From Actinomycetota bacterium (GTDB taxonomy: Bacteria > Actinomycetota > Thermoleophilia > Solirubrobacterales > 70-9), in the NCBI GenBank assembly GCA_018268695.1, contig JAFDWD010000912.1, positions 1 through 54,471 of the forward strand: DNA of 54,471 nt, read 5' to 3'. The position numbers were made by a program, and so were the translations under genes. Each line of letters begins with the position of its first letter. The first letter of the stretch is position 1. Below are positions 44,236-53,419 of the stretch, piece after piece. The notes under the pieces are model-generated. The model saw nothing but the letters and a program-made list of their open reading frames with translations. It made no database searches and had not been told where the DNA came from.

Positions 44236-44910
44236 ATGCAGAAGCGCCTGTTGATCGTCGACGACCATGAGGTGGTACGCGAAGGGCTCGCCTCGGCGCT
44301 GGCCGCCGACGAGCGGTTCGAGATCGTGGGGACCGCCGCGACCGGGAAAGAAGCGCTGCAGCGGGCGCGGCAGACGCTGCCCGACATCGCCCTCGTCGAC
44401 CTGCGCCTGCCCGACATGCGGGGCGAGGACCTGACCAAAGAGATCCGCACCCGCTTCCCCTCGACCGCCGTGATCATCCTCACCACCTACCTCGGCGAGG
44501 GCACGGTGCGGGCGGCGCTCGACGCCGGCGCCGCGGCCTACGTGACCAAGGCGGCGGGCCTGCCGGAGCTGCGCGCGGCGATCGAGCGGGTGATCGCCGA
44601 GGACGGCTCCGCCGCCGGCGAAGCCGCCCCCCAGATCGTCAAGCAGCTGCACGCGGTGGTCGCCTCGCGGATGGACGACGCGATCCCGACCCCGCGCCAG
44701 GAAGCGGTGCTCGAACTCGCCGCCCAGGGGATGACCAACAGCGAGATCGGTGAGCGGCTCTACATCTCCGAGTCGACCGTCCGCTTCCACGTGCAGAAGC
44801 TGAAGGAGAAGTTCTCGGCGCGGACGAAGACCGAATTGATCGCCAAAGCGATCCGGACCGGCTTCATCGCCCCGGCCCTCGAGGACGGGATCTCGCAGGC
44901 CGAGCTGTGA
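44236..44910 (+). CDS. NarL/LuxR-family response regulator
   Basis: The 224-residue protein has a receiver domain with DD (9-10), phosphoacceptor Asp55 in VDLRLPD and the conserved Lys in YVTKAAG. A LuxR-type helix-turn-helix (TPRQEAVLELAAQGMTNSEI through FHVQKLKEKF) follows. GTGA couples it to the histidine kinase, its evident partner. ATG 44236 is preferred, with the strong ribosome site, over ATG 44203. As the only two-component regulator here it is a candidate for binding the 18-bp operators, which is untested. Confidence 0.93.
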   Translation: MQKRLLIVDDHEVVREGLASALAADERFEIVGTAATGKEALQRARQTLPDIALVDLRLPDMRGEDLTKEIRTRFPSTAVIILTTYLGEGTVRAALDAGAAAYVTKAAGLPELRAAIERVIAEDGSAAGEAAPQIVKQLHAVVASRMDDAIPTPRQEAVLELAAQGMTNSEIGERLYISESTVRFHVQKLKEKFSARTKTELIAKAIRTGFIAPALEDGISQAEL

Positions 44911-47012
44911 GCTTCGCCGCATCGACCGGGGCCCCGGTCGCGGGGGATCACTCCCTCGACGAGATCGCCGCCGCCGCGCAGCGGACGCTCGGCTGCGAGA
45001 CCGTGGTCATCACCCTGGCCGCGAGCGGTCGCTCCTCCAGCGGCGAGCGCCTGATCTCGGTCGCCGGGGTCGCCGGCTTCGACGGCCGCAACCTCGACGA
45101 CCTGCGCCGCGGCCTCACCCACCTCGACGCCTCGCTCGACCTGCGGGGGCGCGACTCGCTCGGGATCCCCTTCCTCGCCGGCGCCCGCCTCTCCGGCACC
45201 GGGATCGTCATCGGCCACGGCTTCGCCGCCGTCCTGGCGACGCCGATCCGGGTCGGCGACGAGCGCCTCGGCACGATCTACGCCTTCAAGCGCGAGCCGG
45301 GCCAGTTCCGCAACGAGGCGATGGCGCCGACCGTCGCCCGCCAGGCGGCGATCGCCCTCGACCACGACCGCGGCCGGCCGCGCGACGGCTCGCTCGACCC
45401 GGGCCGCGGCCAGAGCCTCGCGGCGCTCGACGAGCTGGTCCTCTCCGCCCACAACTTCGCCGAGCTGGCGCGCGCGATCGAGGCCGCGGTGGCGCCCCTC
45501 TTCGGCGCCGAGAAGACCGGGATCATGGTCTGGGACGAGGAGCGCGAAGTCCTGCAGATGGTCGGCGGCTCCTTCGCCGTCAGCCGCGAGGTGGCGCTCT
45601 CCTGCCAGATCAAGGTGCTCGACCCGACCTCCAACTGGGCCCGCGTCTTCACCACCGGCCGCGGCGACTTCTCCAACGCGGCCACCAAGGACCCGGGGAT
45701 CAGCCAGGAATACGTGCGCGCCTTCGGGATCGAGAAGCTGATGACGACGCCGCTCCACCTCGCCGGGCGGCCGATCGGGGTCCTCCACGTCGCCAACCCG
45801 AGCCGCGACTTCACCGTCGCCGACGTGGAGACGGCGGCCTCGCTGACGCCGCGGGTCGCCGGGGCGCTGGAGCTGGCCCGGACCCTCTTCAAGCTGCGCC
45901 GCCAGGGCAAGCTGGAGGAGATCCTCTCCTCGGTCGCCGTCGCCGTCGCCTCGGGGGAGAGCGTGATGGACTTCCTGCGCCCCGCGATCGGCGAGGTCGG
46001 CCAGGCGGTCGAGGCGAACTTCGTCGCGATGGTCCCGGACGGCGGCGAACCGGCGATCTGGCGCCACGGCCACAGCCCGCTGGAGGAGGTCGTCCTCGAC
46101 GAGGTGAGTCGCCGGCCCGGGATGCGGGCCTACGTGGTCGGCCCGGAAAAGGCGGGCGACCCAGGCTGGGCGGTCTTCTACGCGCCGGTCCACCTCTCAG
46201 GCCACCGGATCGGCACGCTGGCGGCGATGCGGACCCGCGCCGAGCCGTTCGCCCGCGAGGAGCGCCAGGCCCTGATCCGGCTCGCCGGCCTCGGCTCGCT
46301 CAGCTTCGCCACCGAGCGCTACCAGCAGCAGCGGGCCGAGCTGGCCCGGCTGCAGGAACGCCAGCGGATCGCCGACGACCTCCACGACGACGTCGCCCAG
46401 ATCCTTTTCGCCGCCCAGCTGAACCTCGACGCGATCCTCGAGCGCGAACCCGCCACCGGCGAGGCGGGGGCGGGGATCGAACGCACGCTCGGCCTGCTGG
46501 TCCGCGCCGACACGACGATCCGCAAGGTCATCCACCAGCTCTCCTCGCCGACCTCGCCGGAATTCGACCAGCGCCTCGCGGCGGCGGTGGCCCGGGTCGA
46601 GCAGGAGTTCTCCGTCGCCATCCACCTGCAGTTGCCGCCCGCGGCGGTCGAGGCGGCCAACCGGGCCCGCCGGACCCCGGCCGATGCCCTGATCAAGGCC
46701 GCCCGCGAGGCGATGGTGAACGCCGCCAAACACGCCGGCCCCTGCCGGATCAAAGTCCAGCTGACCGTCACCGACCGCCGCCGGCTCCTGCTCAGCGTCG
46801 TCGACGACGGCGTCGGCGGCGCCCGCAACGCCGTCGCCGCGGGGCACGGCCTCGCCGCGATCCGCCGCACGCTCGACGAGCACGGCGGCTGCCTGCGGGT
46901 GGGCCAGTCGGCCGGTGGGGGGACCAAGGTGACCGCCTCGATCCCGATCGAAGATCCGACTGGCGATTCGGCCAGTACCCCCGTCGGAGACGGCGCGGTT
47001 AGCATCGCCTGA
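44907..47012 (+). CDS. GAF-domain sensor histidine kinase (NarL-type partner)
   Basis: The 701-residue protein has a first GAF-like domain (about 15-155), a second with KTGIMVWDEE and GVLHVANPSRDF (about 180-325), and a possible third before the kinase. These are followed by HisKA_3 with phosphoacceptor His493 in ADDLHDDVAQ and an ATPase domain (REAMVNAAKHAG, DDGVGG, GHGLAAI, GGGTKV). No transmembrane segment is visible, so it is cytoplasmic and may sense a ligand or redox state through GAF, as DosS-type kinases do. The last 20 codons are low-complexity and encode operator site 9 and the promoter of the next gene. Confidence 0.92.
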   Translation: MSFAASTGAPVAGDHSLDEIAAAAQRTLGCETVVITLAASGRSSSGERLISVAGVAGFDGRNLDDLRRGLTHLDASLDLRGRDSLGIPFLAGARLSGTGIVIGHGFAAVLATPIRVGDERLGTIYAFKREPGQFRNEAMAPTVARQAAIALDHDRGRPRDGSLDPGRGQSLAALDELVLSAHNFAELARAIEAAVAPLFGAEKTGIMVWDEEREVLQMVGGSFAVSREVALSCQIKVLDPTSNWARVFTTGRGDFSNAATKDPGISQEYVRAFGIEKLMTTPLHLAGRPIGVLHVANPSRDFTVADVETAASLTPRVAGALELARTLFKLRRQGKLEEILSSVAVAVASGESVMDFLRPAIGEVGQAVEANFVAMVPDGGEPAIWRHGHSPLEEVVLDEVSRRPGMRAYVVGPEKAGDPGWAVFYAPVHLSGHRIGTLAAMRTRAEPFAREERQALIRLAGLGSLSFATERYQQQRAELARLQERQRIADDLHDDVAQILFAAQLNLDAILEREPATGEAGAGIERTLGLLVRADTTIRKVIHQLSSPTSPEFDQRLAAAVARVEQEFSVAIHLQLPPAAVEAANRARRTPADALIKAAREAMVNAAKHAGPCRIKVQLTVTDRRRLLLSVVDDGVGGARNAVAAGHGLAAIRRTLDEHGGCLRVGQSAGGGTKVTASIPIEDPTGDSASTPVGDGAVSIA
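46959..46976. promoter_or_regulatory. 18-bp operator, site 9, inside the histidine kinase 3' end
   Basis: ACTGGCG-ATTC-GGCCAGT has a perfect left half and 6 of 7 in the right. It lies in the last codons of the kinase gene. A -10-like TTAGCA begins at 46999, 22 bp downstream, driving the ligase at 47058. Confidence 0.65.
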
Positions 47013-47057
47013 CTCCGCCGGAAAGACCGGTCCCGGTGGTGGCGGAGAAGGGGAGCG

Positions 47058-48644
47058 ATGCAGGTTTTCGAGGGCCAGAGAGCGCAGTCGGTGCCGCGGG
47101 CGGCGCGGTGGGAGACCCTCGGTCTGCCTTACCTGAGCGAGCGTGGCGGGCTCGACACCGAACGCGACGCCGTCGTGTTCGGCGATCGCAGCCGCACCTA
47201 CGGCGAGCTGCGCGACTGGGCCCGGCGGGTCGGCGACGGTTTGATCGGGATCGGCATCGAGCCCGACGACCGGGTCGCCGTCCTCAGCACCAACCGGCTC
47301 GAGTACTTCGAGATCGAGCTCGGCATCTCGCGCTCGCGCGGCGTCATGGTGCCGCTCAACTGGCGCCTGCGGGCGGGAGAGCTGGCGACCCTGCTGCGCC
47401 GCTCCGGCGCCGGGACGATCCTGGTCGAGGACCGCTTTCTGGCGACGGTCAACGAGCTGCGTCGCACCGGCGAGGTGCCGGACCTGCGGACCGTCGTCTC
47501 GCTCGGCGAGAAATCGGGCGACCTCGGCTACGAGGAGCTCTGCCGCTTCTCCGGGGAGGGCGTGGCGACGCCCGCCGCCCGGCTCGACGACCCGCACGAG
47601 ATCATCTTCACCTCGGGGACCACCGGCGACCCCAAGGGCGTGGTCTGGTCGGACGGCACCGTGCTCTGGAACTCGATCCAACAGGTGATGGACTTCCGAC
47701 TCGGCCCGCGGCACTCCAACTACGCGATCATCGACCTCTATTACATCGGCGGCCGTCACGACTTCAGCTGGCCGATCCTCCACCAGGGCGGCACCGTCCA
47801 CGTCAAGCCGTCGAGCAACTTCGACCCGGCCGAGGTGGTCCGCTACGTCGCCGAGCACCGCATCACCCACGTCCTCTGGGTGCCGACGATGCTGCACGAG
47901 ATCCTCGGCCTGCCGGACCTCGGCGCCTACGACTTAAGCCATCTGGAGATGATCATGTGCGGCGGCCAGCCGCTCTCGGCGGCGGCCACCAAGCGCGGCC
48001 TCGCGGCGTTTCCCGACACCGACTTCATCCAGGTCTACGGCCTCACCGAGGCGGGCGGGTCGGTCACCTTCGTGCCGCCGGAGTTCACCCACTCCAAGCC
48101 CGGCTCGGCCGGCCGACCGTCTCAGCACACCGAGATCAAGGTGGTCGCCGACGACGGCTCGGAGTCCCCGGTCGGCGTCGACGGCGAGATCCTCGTCCGG
48201 GCCCCGTCGGTGACCCCCGGCTACTGGGCCGACGAGGCGCTGACCGAGGAAATGATCGTCGACGGCTTCATCGCCACCGGGGACATGGGGCACCTCGACG
48301 AGGACGGCTTCCTCTACGTCTCCGGCCGCAAGGACGACATGATCATCAGTGGCGGGATGAACATCTTCCCGGCCGAGATCGAGGACGTGCTGCGGACCCG
48401 CGAGGGGGTCGACGACGCCGCGGTGATCGGGCTGCCCGACATCAAATGGGGCGAAGTCGTCTGCGCCGTGGTGGAACCGCGGCCGGGGGTCGAGCTGGAC
48501 CCCGACGAGCTGATCGAACACTGCTACGGGCTGCTCGCCGGCTTCAAGAAACCGAGCGTGGTCCACCTGGTCGACGAGATCCCGCGGACCGCGGGCGGCA
48601 AGCCGCAGAAGTTCCTGCTCCGCGAGCTGCTCACCGACCGATGA
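47058..48644 (+). CDS. AMP-dependent acyl-CoA synthetase/ligase
   Basis: The 528-residue ANL enzyme has FTSGTTGDPKGV (184-195), VYGLTEAGG, ATGDMGHLDEDG and the catalytic Lys515 in TAGGKPQK. An ATG with a GGGGAGCG ribosome-site-like stretch is used. It is a single-gene unit between the two-component system and the HyuAB operon, bounded by operator sites 9 and 7. It probably activates the acid product of the HyuAB reaction, by analogy to the ligase-HyuAB operon at 8798-15521. Confidence 0.9.
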   Translation: MQVFEGQRAQSVPRAARWETLGLPYLSERGGLDTERDAVVFGDRSRTYGELRDWARRVGDGLIGIGIEPDDRVAVLSTNRLEYFEIELGISRSRGVMVPLNWRLRAGELATLLRRSGAGTILVEDRFLATVNELRRTGEVPDLRTVVSLGEKSGDLGYEELCRFSGEGVATPAARLDDPHEIIFTSGTTGDPKGVVWSDGTVLWNSIQQVMDFRLGPRHSNYAIIDLYYIGGRHDFSWPILHQGGTVHVKPSSNFDPAEVVRYVAEHRITHVLWVPTMLHEILGLPDLGAYDLSHLEMIMCGGQPLSAAATKRGLAAFPDTDFIQVYGLTEAGGSVTFVPPEFTHSKPGSAGRPSQHTEIKVVADDGSESPVGVDGEILVRAPSVTPGYWADEALTEEMIVDGFIATGDMGHLDEDGFLYVSGRKDDMIISGGMNIFPAEIEDVLRTREGVDDAAVIGLPDIKWGEVVCAVVEPRPGVELDPDELIEHCYGLLAGFKKPSVVHLVDEIPRTAGGKPQKFLLRELLTDR

Positions 48645-48661
48645 CTGTCGCATCGAATAGT
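48644..48661. promoter_or_regulatory. 18-bp operator, site 7 (degenerate)
   Basis: ACTGTCG-CATC-GAATAGT has 6 of 7 in the left half but only 3 of 7 in the right. It begins on the last base of the ligase stop. The start of HyuA (48730) lies 69 bp downstream, with TAGGAAT at 48699 as a possible -10. Confidence 0.35.
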
Positions 48662-48729
48662 TGCGCCCCACCGAGGCCACGGGCAGGGTGGGCGAGGGTA
48701 GGAATTGACCGCGAGGAGAAGGGAAGAGC

Positions 48730-50823
48730 GTGACCAGCAACGGCACCAAGACTGATGCGTTCGTAGGAGTGGACGTCGGCGGCACGCATACCGACGTCTC
48801 GGTAGTGATCGGTAGTCAGGTCGAGCGCGGCAAGGCGCTCACCACCTACGACGACTTCAGCCGTGGCGTGCTGGAGGCGGTCGAGGTCGCCGCCGCGCGC
48901 TTCGACCTCTCGGTCGAGGAGCTGCTCGCCCAGACCCGCCTCTTCATCAACGGCACCACCGTGGTGACCAACACGATCACCCAGCTGCGCGGCTCGCGGG
49001 TCGGGGTGCTGATCACCTCCGGCTTCAAGGACGCCTTCCGCTTCGCCGGCGGCCCCCGCACGACCGAGCTCGACGACCACCTCCAGGTCAACGTCCCCGA
49101 CCTGATGGACCGCCGCGCGATCGCCGAGATCGACGAGCGCGTCGACTGGTCCGGCTCGGTCCTCGTCCCGGTCGACCTCGACGGCGTCAAGGCCGCGGCG
49201 AAGCACCTGGTCGAGGACGTCGGCATCGACGCCCTGGCGATCTGCTTCCTCTGGAGCCACGCCAACGGCGAGAACGAGGAGGCGGCCGCAGCCGCGGTCC
49301 AGGAGATGTACCCGGACCTCTTCATCACCCAGTCCCACGGCGTCTTCCCGGTCGCCGGCGAGACCCGGCGCTGGACCACGGCGGTGCTGAACTCCTTCGT
49401 CCAGGACAAAGCCGACGTCTACCTGACCTCGCTGAACTCGAAACTGCGCGACTCCGGCCTCGGTGGCGGGCTCGCCTTCTTCCAGGGCCTCGGCGGCGGC
49501 ATCTCGCTCGAAAAAGCGCGCCAGTACCCGCTCGGGCTGCTCGGCTCCGGCCCGGCCGGCGGCGCGATCGGCGCCAACGAGCTGGCCAAGCGGATGGGCT
49601 TCAAACGGGTCCTGCTCGGCGACATGGGCGGGACCAGCTTCGACACCGGGATCATCTCCGAAAACGAGATCCACATCGACAAGAACCTCGACCTCGGCCC
49701 GTTCCAGACCGGCGTCAACATCGTCGACGTGATCTCGGTCGGCGCCGGCGGCGGCTCGATCGGCTGGGTCTCGGAGCGCGGCGTGCCGCAGGTCGGACCG
49801 CAGTCGGCGGGGTCGACCCCCGGCCCGGCGGCCCTCGGCCGCGGCGGCACCGAACCGACCGTCACCGACGCGATGGTGACGATGGGCTTCATCGACCCCG
49901 ACAACTACCTGAACGGCCGCGTCCAGCTGAAACCGGAGCTCTCGGCGAAAGCGCTCGACGAGGCGCTCGGCGCCCGCTTCGGTTGGAGCACCGAGGAGGC
50001 GGCGGCCGCGGTCCACGACTTGGTCATCGTCAACATGGCCAACGCGGTGCGGGAGGTGTCGGTCGGCAAGGGTTATGACCCGCGCGACTTCCTCTTCCTC
50101 TCCTACGGCGGCACGCTGCCGCTGTTCTCCTCGCAGATCGCCGAGCGGCTGGGGATCTCGACCATCGTCATCCCGCGCAACAGCTCGGTCTTCTGCGCGC
50201 TCGGACTGCTGTCCTCGGACTTCGTCCTGCGCACCGACCAGGGCGTCGGCTGGGACCTCTCGAAGCCCGAGGGCGTCGACCGGGTCAACCAGATCGCCGA
50301 GGAAATGGTCGCCACGGCGAAGCAGGAAATGCTCGACGAGGGCTTCCCCGAGGACCAGATCGAGATCCAGCGCACCGCCGACATCCGCTTCCAGGGCCAG
50401 GAGTACGAGCTCACCCTGCCGATGCCGGCGCGGACCCTGACGGCCGACGACGCGGAGAAGATCTTCGACGAATACCACACGCTCTACGAGCGGACCTACG
50501 GTGAGGGCACGGCCTGGAAAGGCGTCCCCGCCTCGATGATCAACTACAGCGTCACCGTGGTCGGCCGCCAGCCGCGTCCCGACCTCGCCTCGACCGCCTC
50601 GGAGCCGGCCAAGCCGGAGGACATCGAGAAGGAGCGGCGCACTGTCTTCCTGCCGGCTGAGCGTCGGCACGAGGAGATCCCCGTCTACGACGACGCGAAG
50701 TTCACCGCGGGCACCCAGATCGAGGGCCCGGCGATCATCGACGCCGCCGACACCACGATCTACGTTCCGCCGGGGACGTCGGCGAAGCGCGACGAGTACA
50801 TGAACTACGTCCTGACCCGGTAA
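48730..50823 (+). CDS. HyuA: hydantoinase A/oxoprolinase-type ATPase subunit, second complete copy
   Basis: The 697-residue protein has DVGGTHTD (15-22), NGTTVVTNTITQLRGSRVG, an MGGTSFDTGI phosphate loop, GAGGGSIGWVSERG and RGGTEPTVTDAMV. It is the same family as the copy at 11096 but only distantly similar. It starts with GTG (ribosome site GAGGAGAAGGG). A 19-bp gap leads to HyuB. As there, the zinc tail on the partner argues for a carboxylase-like activity. Confidence 0.9.
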   Translation: MTSNGTKTDAFVGVDVGGTHTDVSVVIGSQVERGKALTTYDDFSRGVLEAVEVAAARFDLSVEELLAQTRLFINGTTVVTNTITQLRGSRVGVLITSGFKDAFRFAGGPRTTELDDHLQVNVPDLMDRRAIAEIDERVDWSGSVLVPVDLDGVKAAAKHLVEDVGIDALAICFLWSHANGENEEAAAAAVQEMYPDLFITQSHGVFPVAGETRRWTTAVLNSFVQDKADVYLTSLNSKLRDSGLGGGLAFFQGLGGGISLEKARQYPLGLLGSGPAGGAIGANELAKRMGFKRVLLGDMGGTSFDTGIISENEIHIDKNLDLGPFQTGVNIVDVISVGAGGGSIGWVSERGVPQVGPQSAGSTPGPAALGRGGTEPTVTDAMVTMGFIDPDNYLNGRVQLKPELSAKALDEALGARFGWSTEEAAAAVHDLVIVNMANAVREVSVGKGYDPRDFLFLSYGGTLPLFSSQIAERLGISTIVIPRNSSVFCALGLLSSDFVLRTDQGVGWDLSKPEGVDRVNQIAEEMVATAKQEMLDEGFPEDQIEIQRTADIRFQGQEYELTLPMPARTLTADDAEKIFDEYHTLYERTYGEGTAWKGVPASMINYSVTVVGRQPRPDLASTASEPAKPEDIEKERRTVFLPAERRHEEIPVYDDAKFTAGTQIEGPAIIDAADTTIYVPPGTSAKRDEYMNYVLTR

Positions 50824-50842
50824 GCGGAGAGGAGAGACTGTC

Positions 50843-53032
50843 ATGAGCACCACGCACGACTACGACGTCATCGCGGCCGAGGTGCATCGCAAGGCGATGC
50901 AGAACATCACCGACGAGATGGCGATCACCCTGGTCCGCACCTCCGGGTCGCCGATCGTCACCGAGTCGAAGGACTTCTCGACCTGCCTGATGAACACGGT
51001 GCCCGAGCACCTCGGGTTCTCCTCCTACGTCCTCTTCCACGTCGGCTCCTCGCTGATCGGGACGCAGGTGATCGCCAAAGAAGCGAGCGTCGCGACCGAC
51101 CTGCAGCCGGGCGACGGCTGGATCGTCAACGACCCGCACTCGGCCGGCGCGATGCACCAGGGCGACGTCTCGGTGATCATGCCGACCTTCTACGAGGGCG
51201 AGCACATCGGCTGGTCGTTCGCCAACATGCACGTCCTCGACGTCGGCGGCGTCGGCATCTCCGGCTACGCGCCGGGCGCCCACGACGTCTGGCAGGAGGG
51301 GATGCTCTTCCCGCCGGTGCGGATCATCCGCGAGGGCGCGATCGATTCCGAGTGGGAGAAGTACATCGCTGCCAACGTGCGCGCGCCGGGACCGGTGTTG
51401 AACGACATCCGCTCGATGATCGCCTCCAACAACACGGCGCAGAAAAAGCTCACGAACGTGATTAACGAATTCGGGCTGGACTCGCACCGCGAGTACTGCG
51501 AGATCAACATGGACCTCTCCGAGCAGGTGCTGCGCGAACGGATCGAGAAGATCCCGGACGGCACCTACGAAGCGGTGGACTGGAACGAGTTCGACGGCCA
51601 CGAGGGGCCCGACCAGCTGCTCGAGCTGCGGCTGAAGCTGGAAGTCGACGGGTCCGACCTGCGCTACCACTACTCCGGCGTGCCGCAGATCGACGCCTTC
51701 GTCAACTCGACCATGGGCCCGATGTTCGGCCAGGCGATGACCGGCCTGATGACGGTGCTGATCTACGGCGACCTGCCGGTCAACGGCGGCCTCTGGCGGC
51801 CGATCGACGTCAACATCGGCGAGCCCGGGACGATCGTCAACGCGGTGCCGCCGGCGCCGGTGTCGAACGCCCACTCCGAGGTCGGGATGCGCGCCTGCAA
51901 GCTCTCCAAGGACGTGCTCTGCCAGGCGATGGCGCTCTCCGACGACCCGGTCCTGCGCGGCCGCATCGCCGGCCAGCACCAGGACGGCTTCCCCGGCAAC
52001 GCCCTGTTCGGCAACAACCAGCACGGCGGCGTCTCGGTCGTCTTCTACCCCGACAACGCGATCGGGGCGGGCGGCGGCGCGCAGACGATCATGGACGGGC
52101 TCGACGCCTACGGCCTCACCTGCACGACCGGCGGCGGCATTCCCGACATCGAGAACCACGAGGGCGCCGACCCGGTGCTGTTCCTCTGGCGCCGGCTGAT
52201 CCCGAACTCGGGCGGCCCGGGGCAGATGCGCGGCGGCCAGGCGCTCGACCAGGCCTACGCCGTCCACTATTCCGACATGATGGCCGGGCCGGGCTTCAAC
52301 GCCTGCGCCCAGGTCCCGCCCCATGGAGTGGGAGGTGGTTACCCCGCCAACGCCGGGATCTTCTACCCGGTGCGCAACGGCAACATCCAGGAGCTCCTGG
52401 ACAAGGGCCTGCTGCCGACCTACGACCGCTTCGAGGGCCAGCGTGAAGACGTGCGCTCGAAGCTCGGGCACATCAAACTCGACCACGACACCGTCTTCGT
52501 CGCCCTCTCCGGCGGCGGCGGCGGACTGGGTGACCCGCTCCTGCGCGATCCCGAGGCGGTCGCCCGCGACGTCGCCTTCGAGTACACGACGCCCGACCAT
52601 GCGGCCGGCGTCTACGGGGTGATCGTCACCGACGACCACCAGGTCGACGAGGCGGCGACGAGCGCCAAGCGCGAGGAGATCCGGGCCGCCCGGATCGGCG
52701 GCACGCCGGCGGCGGAGCTGAAGGCCCCGGCCAGTATCGGCGTCGCGCTGACCCACGACGCTGGAGCCTGGTCCTGCGGTTCCTGCGCCGCGGAGCTCGC
52801 CACGGCGGGCGGCAACTGGCGCGACGGCGCGAAGCTCGCCGAAGCCCCGATCGCCGAGCGCTACGCCGAGATGGGCATGCAGGTCCGCGACCGCAAAGAA
52901 GGCCCGCGCGTGATGATGCGCGAGCACTTCTGCCCGAGCTGCGCGATGAGCCTCGGCGTCGACGTCGTCACCGACGACCTCGAGACCCTGCCGGCCCCCG
53001 AGGTCAAGCAGGCCGCCGCGGCCGCCTCCTAG
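50843..53032 (+). CDS. HyuB fused to a C-terminal acetone-carboxylase-gamma-like zinc domain, second copy
   Basis: The 729-residue protein has the HyuB core with IVNDPHSAGAMHQGDVSV, ETIHR-like regions and GGGGGLGDPLLRDPEAV. About 100 residues then follow with Cys645-x2-Cys648 and Cys697-x2-Cys700. The segment GGNWRDGA between them is typical of the gamma-type subunit. This independent second fusion supports a common carboxylase-type role for the two sets. It overlaps no other gene and is followed by a hairpin with a GCAA loop. Confidence 0.88.
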   Translation: MSTTHDYDVIAAEVHRKAMQNITDEMAITLVRTSGSPIVTESKDFSTCLMNTVPEHLGFSSYVLFHVGSSLIGTQVIAKEASVATDLQPGDGWIVNDPHSAGAMHQGDVSVIMPTFYEGEHIGWSFANMHVLDVGGVGISGYAPGAHDVWQEGMLFPPVRIIREGAIDSEWEKYIAANVRAPGPVLNDIRSMIASNNTAQKKLTNVINEFGLDSHREYCEINMDLSEQVLRERIEKIPDGTYEAVDWNEFDGHEGPDQLLELRLKLEVDGSDLRYHYSGVPQIDAFVNSTMGPMFGQAMTGLMTVLIYGDLPVNGGLWRPIDVNIGEPGTIVNAVPPAPVSNAHSEVGMRACKLSKDVLCQAMALSDDPVLRGRIAGQHQDGFPGNALFGNNQHGGVSVVFYPDNAIGAGGGAQTIMDGLDAYGLTCTTGGGIPDIENHEGADPVLFLWRRLIPNSGGPGQMRGGQALDQAYAVHYSDMMAGPGFNACAQVPPHGVGGGYPANAGIFYPVRNGNIQELLDKGLLPTYDRFEGQREDVRSKLGHIKLDHDTVFVALSGGGGGLGDPLLRDPEAVARDVAFEYTTPDHAAGVYGVIVTDDHQVDEAATSAKREEIRAARIGGTPAAELKAPASIGVALTHDAGAWSCGSCAAELATAGGNWRDGAKLAEAPIAERYAEMGMQVRDRKEGPRVMMREHFCPSCAMSLGVDVVTDDLETLPAPEVKQAAAAAS

Positions 53033-53070
53033 CTCCCGCCGCTTCATCCACGGGCTCTCCTCCCGCCCGT

Positions 53071-53102
53071 CCGACGCCCGCGCCGCAAGGCGCGGGCGTC
53101 GG
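53071..53102 (+). terminator. GC-rich hairpin with GCAA tetraloop after HyuB
   Basis: The 14-bp stem 53071-53084 / 53089-53102 is perfect and closed by GCAA, a GNRA tetraloop. It starts 38 bp after the HyuB stop. No T-tract follows, so it is terminator-like rather than canonical, and an RNA-stabilising role is possible. Confidence 0.65.
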
Positions 53103-53174
53103 CGTTCGGGGGGCGTGGCCGAGACGGCCGGGTATGAAAGCGGTGGAGGAAGTGCGACGCGGGTGTGTCCTTGT

Positions 53175-53225
53175 CCGCCAGCTGTTCTTTATGGCCTTGT
53201 GGGGTCCATAAAGAACAGCTGGCGG
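53175..53225. repeat. Long hairpin, 20-bp perfect arms
   Basis: Positions 53175-53194 are the reverse complement of 53206-53225, with an 11-nt loop. The stem sequence differs from the 18471/37555 family, although it is preceded by CTTGTCC. It lies 195 bp upstream of the permease start. Confidence 0.8.
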
Positions 53226-53313
53226 GAGATGGAACCCTGACGCCCAGGACACCGCACCTCGGACGGCCGCAACCGCCGGCACAACCCCGTCCCTCCGCAC
53301 CCCCGAACCCCCG

Positions 53314-53331
53314 TCTAGCAGTTGCGCTAGT
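53314..53331. promoter_or_regulatory. 18-bp operator, site 8 (degenerate)
   Basis: TCTAGCA-GTTG-CGCTAGT has a 6 of 7 right half and a 4 of 7 left half, and is itself nearly palindromic with CTAG near both ends. It lies 89 bp upstream of the permease start. Confidence 0.4.
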
Positions 53332-53419
53332 AGGCGCACGTGAGAGCCGCTGCGAGTCTGCGCACGAGTGGCGGAAGTGCCGCTCGAACACTGCGAACGC
53401 CGAACGAGGATGGGAACCC

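Larger units (their letters stand above)
53033..53419. other. 387-bp intergenic region with terminator-like hairpin, long palindrome and operator
   Basis: No gene is seen here. The region contains a GC-rich hairpin at 53071-53102, a 19-nt repeat of the left-end gap in inverted orientation (53114-53132), a 20-bp hairpin at 53175-53225, a 12-nt repeat at 53239-53250, and operator site 8 at 53314-53331. It joins the HyuAB operon to the ABC permease gene. Confidence 0.8.
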
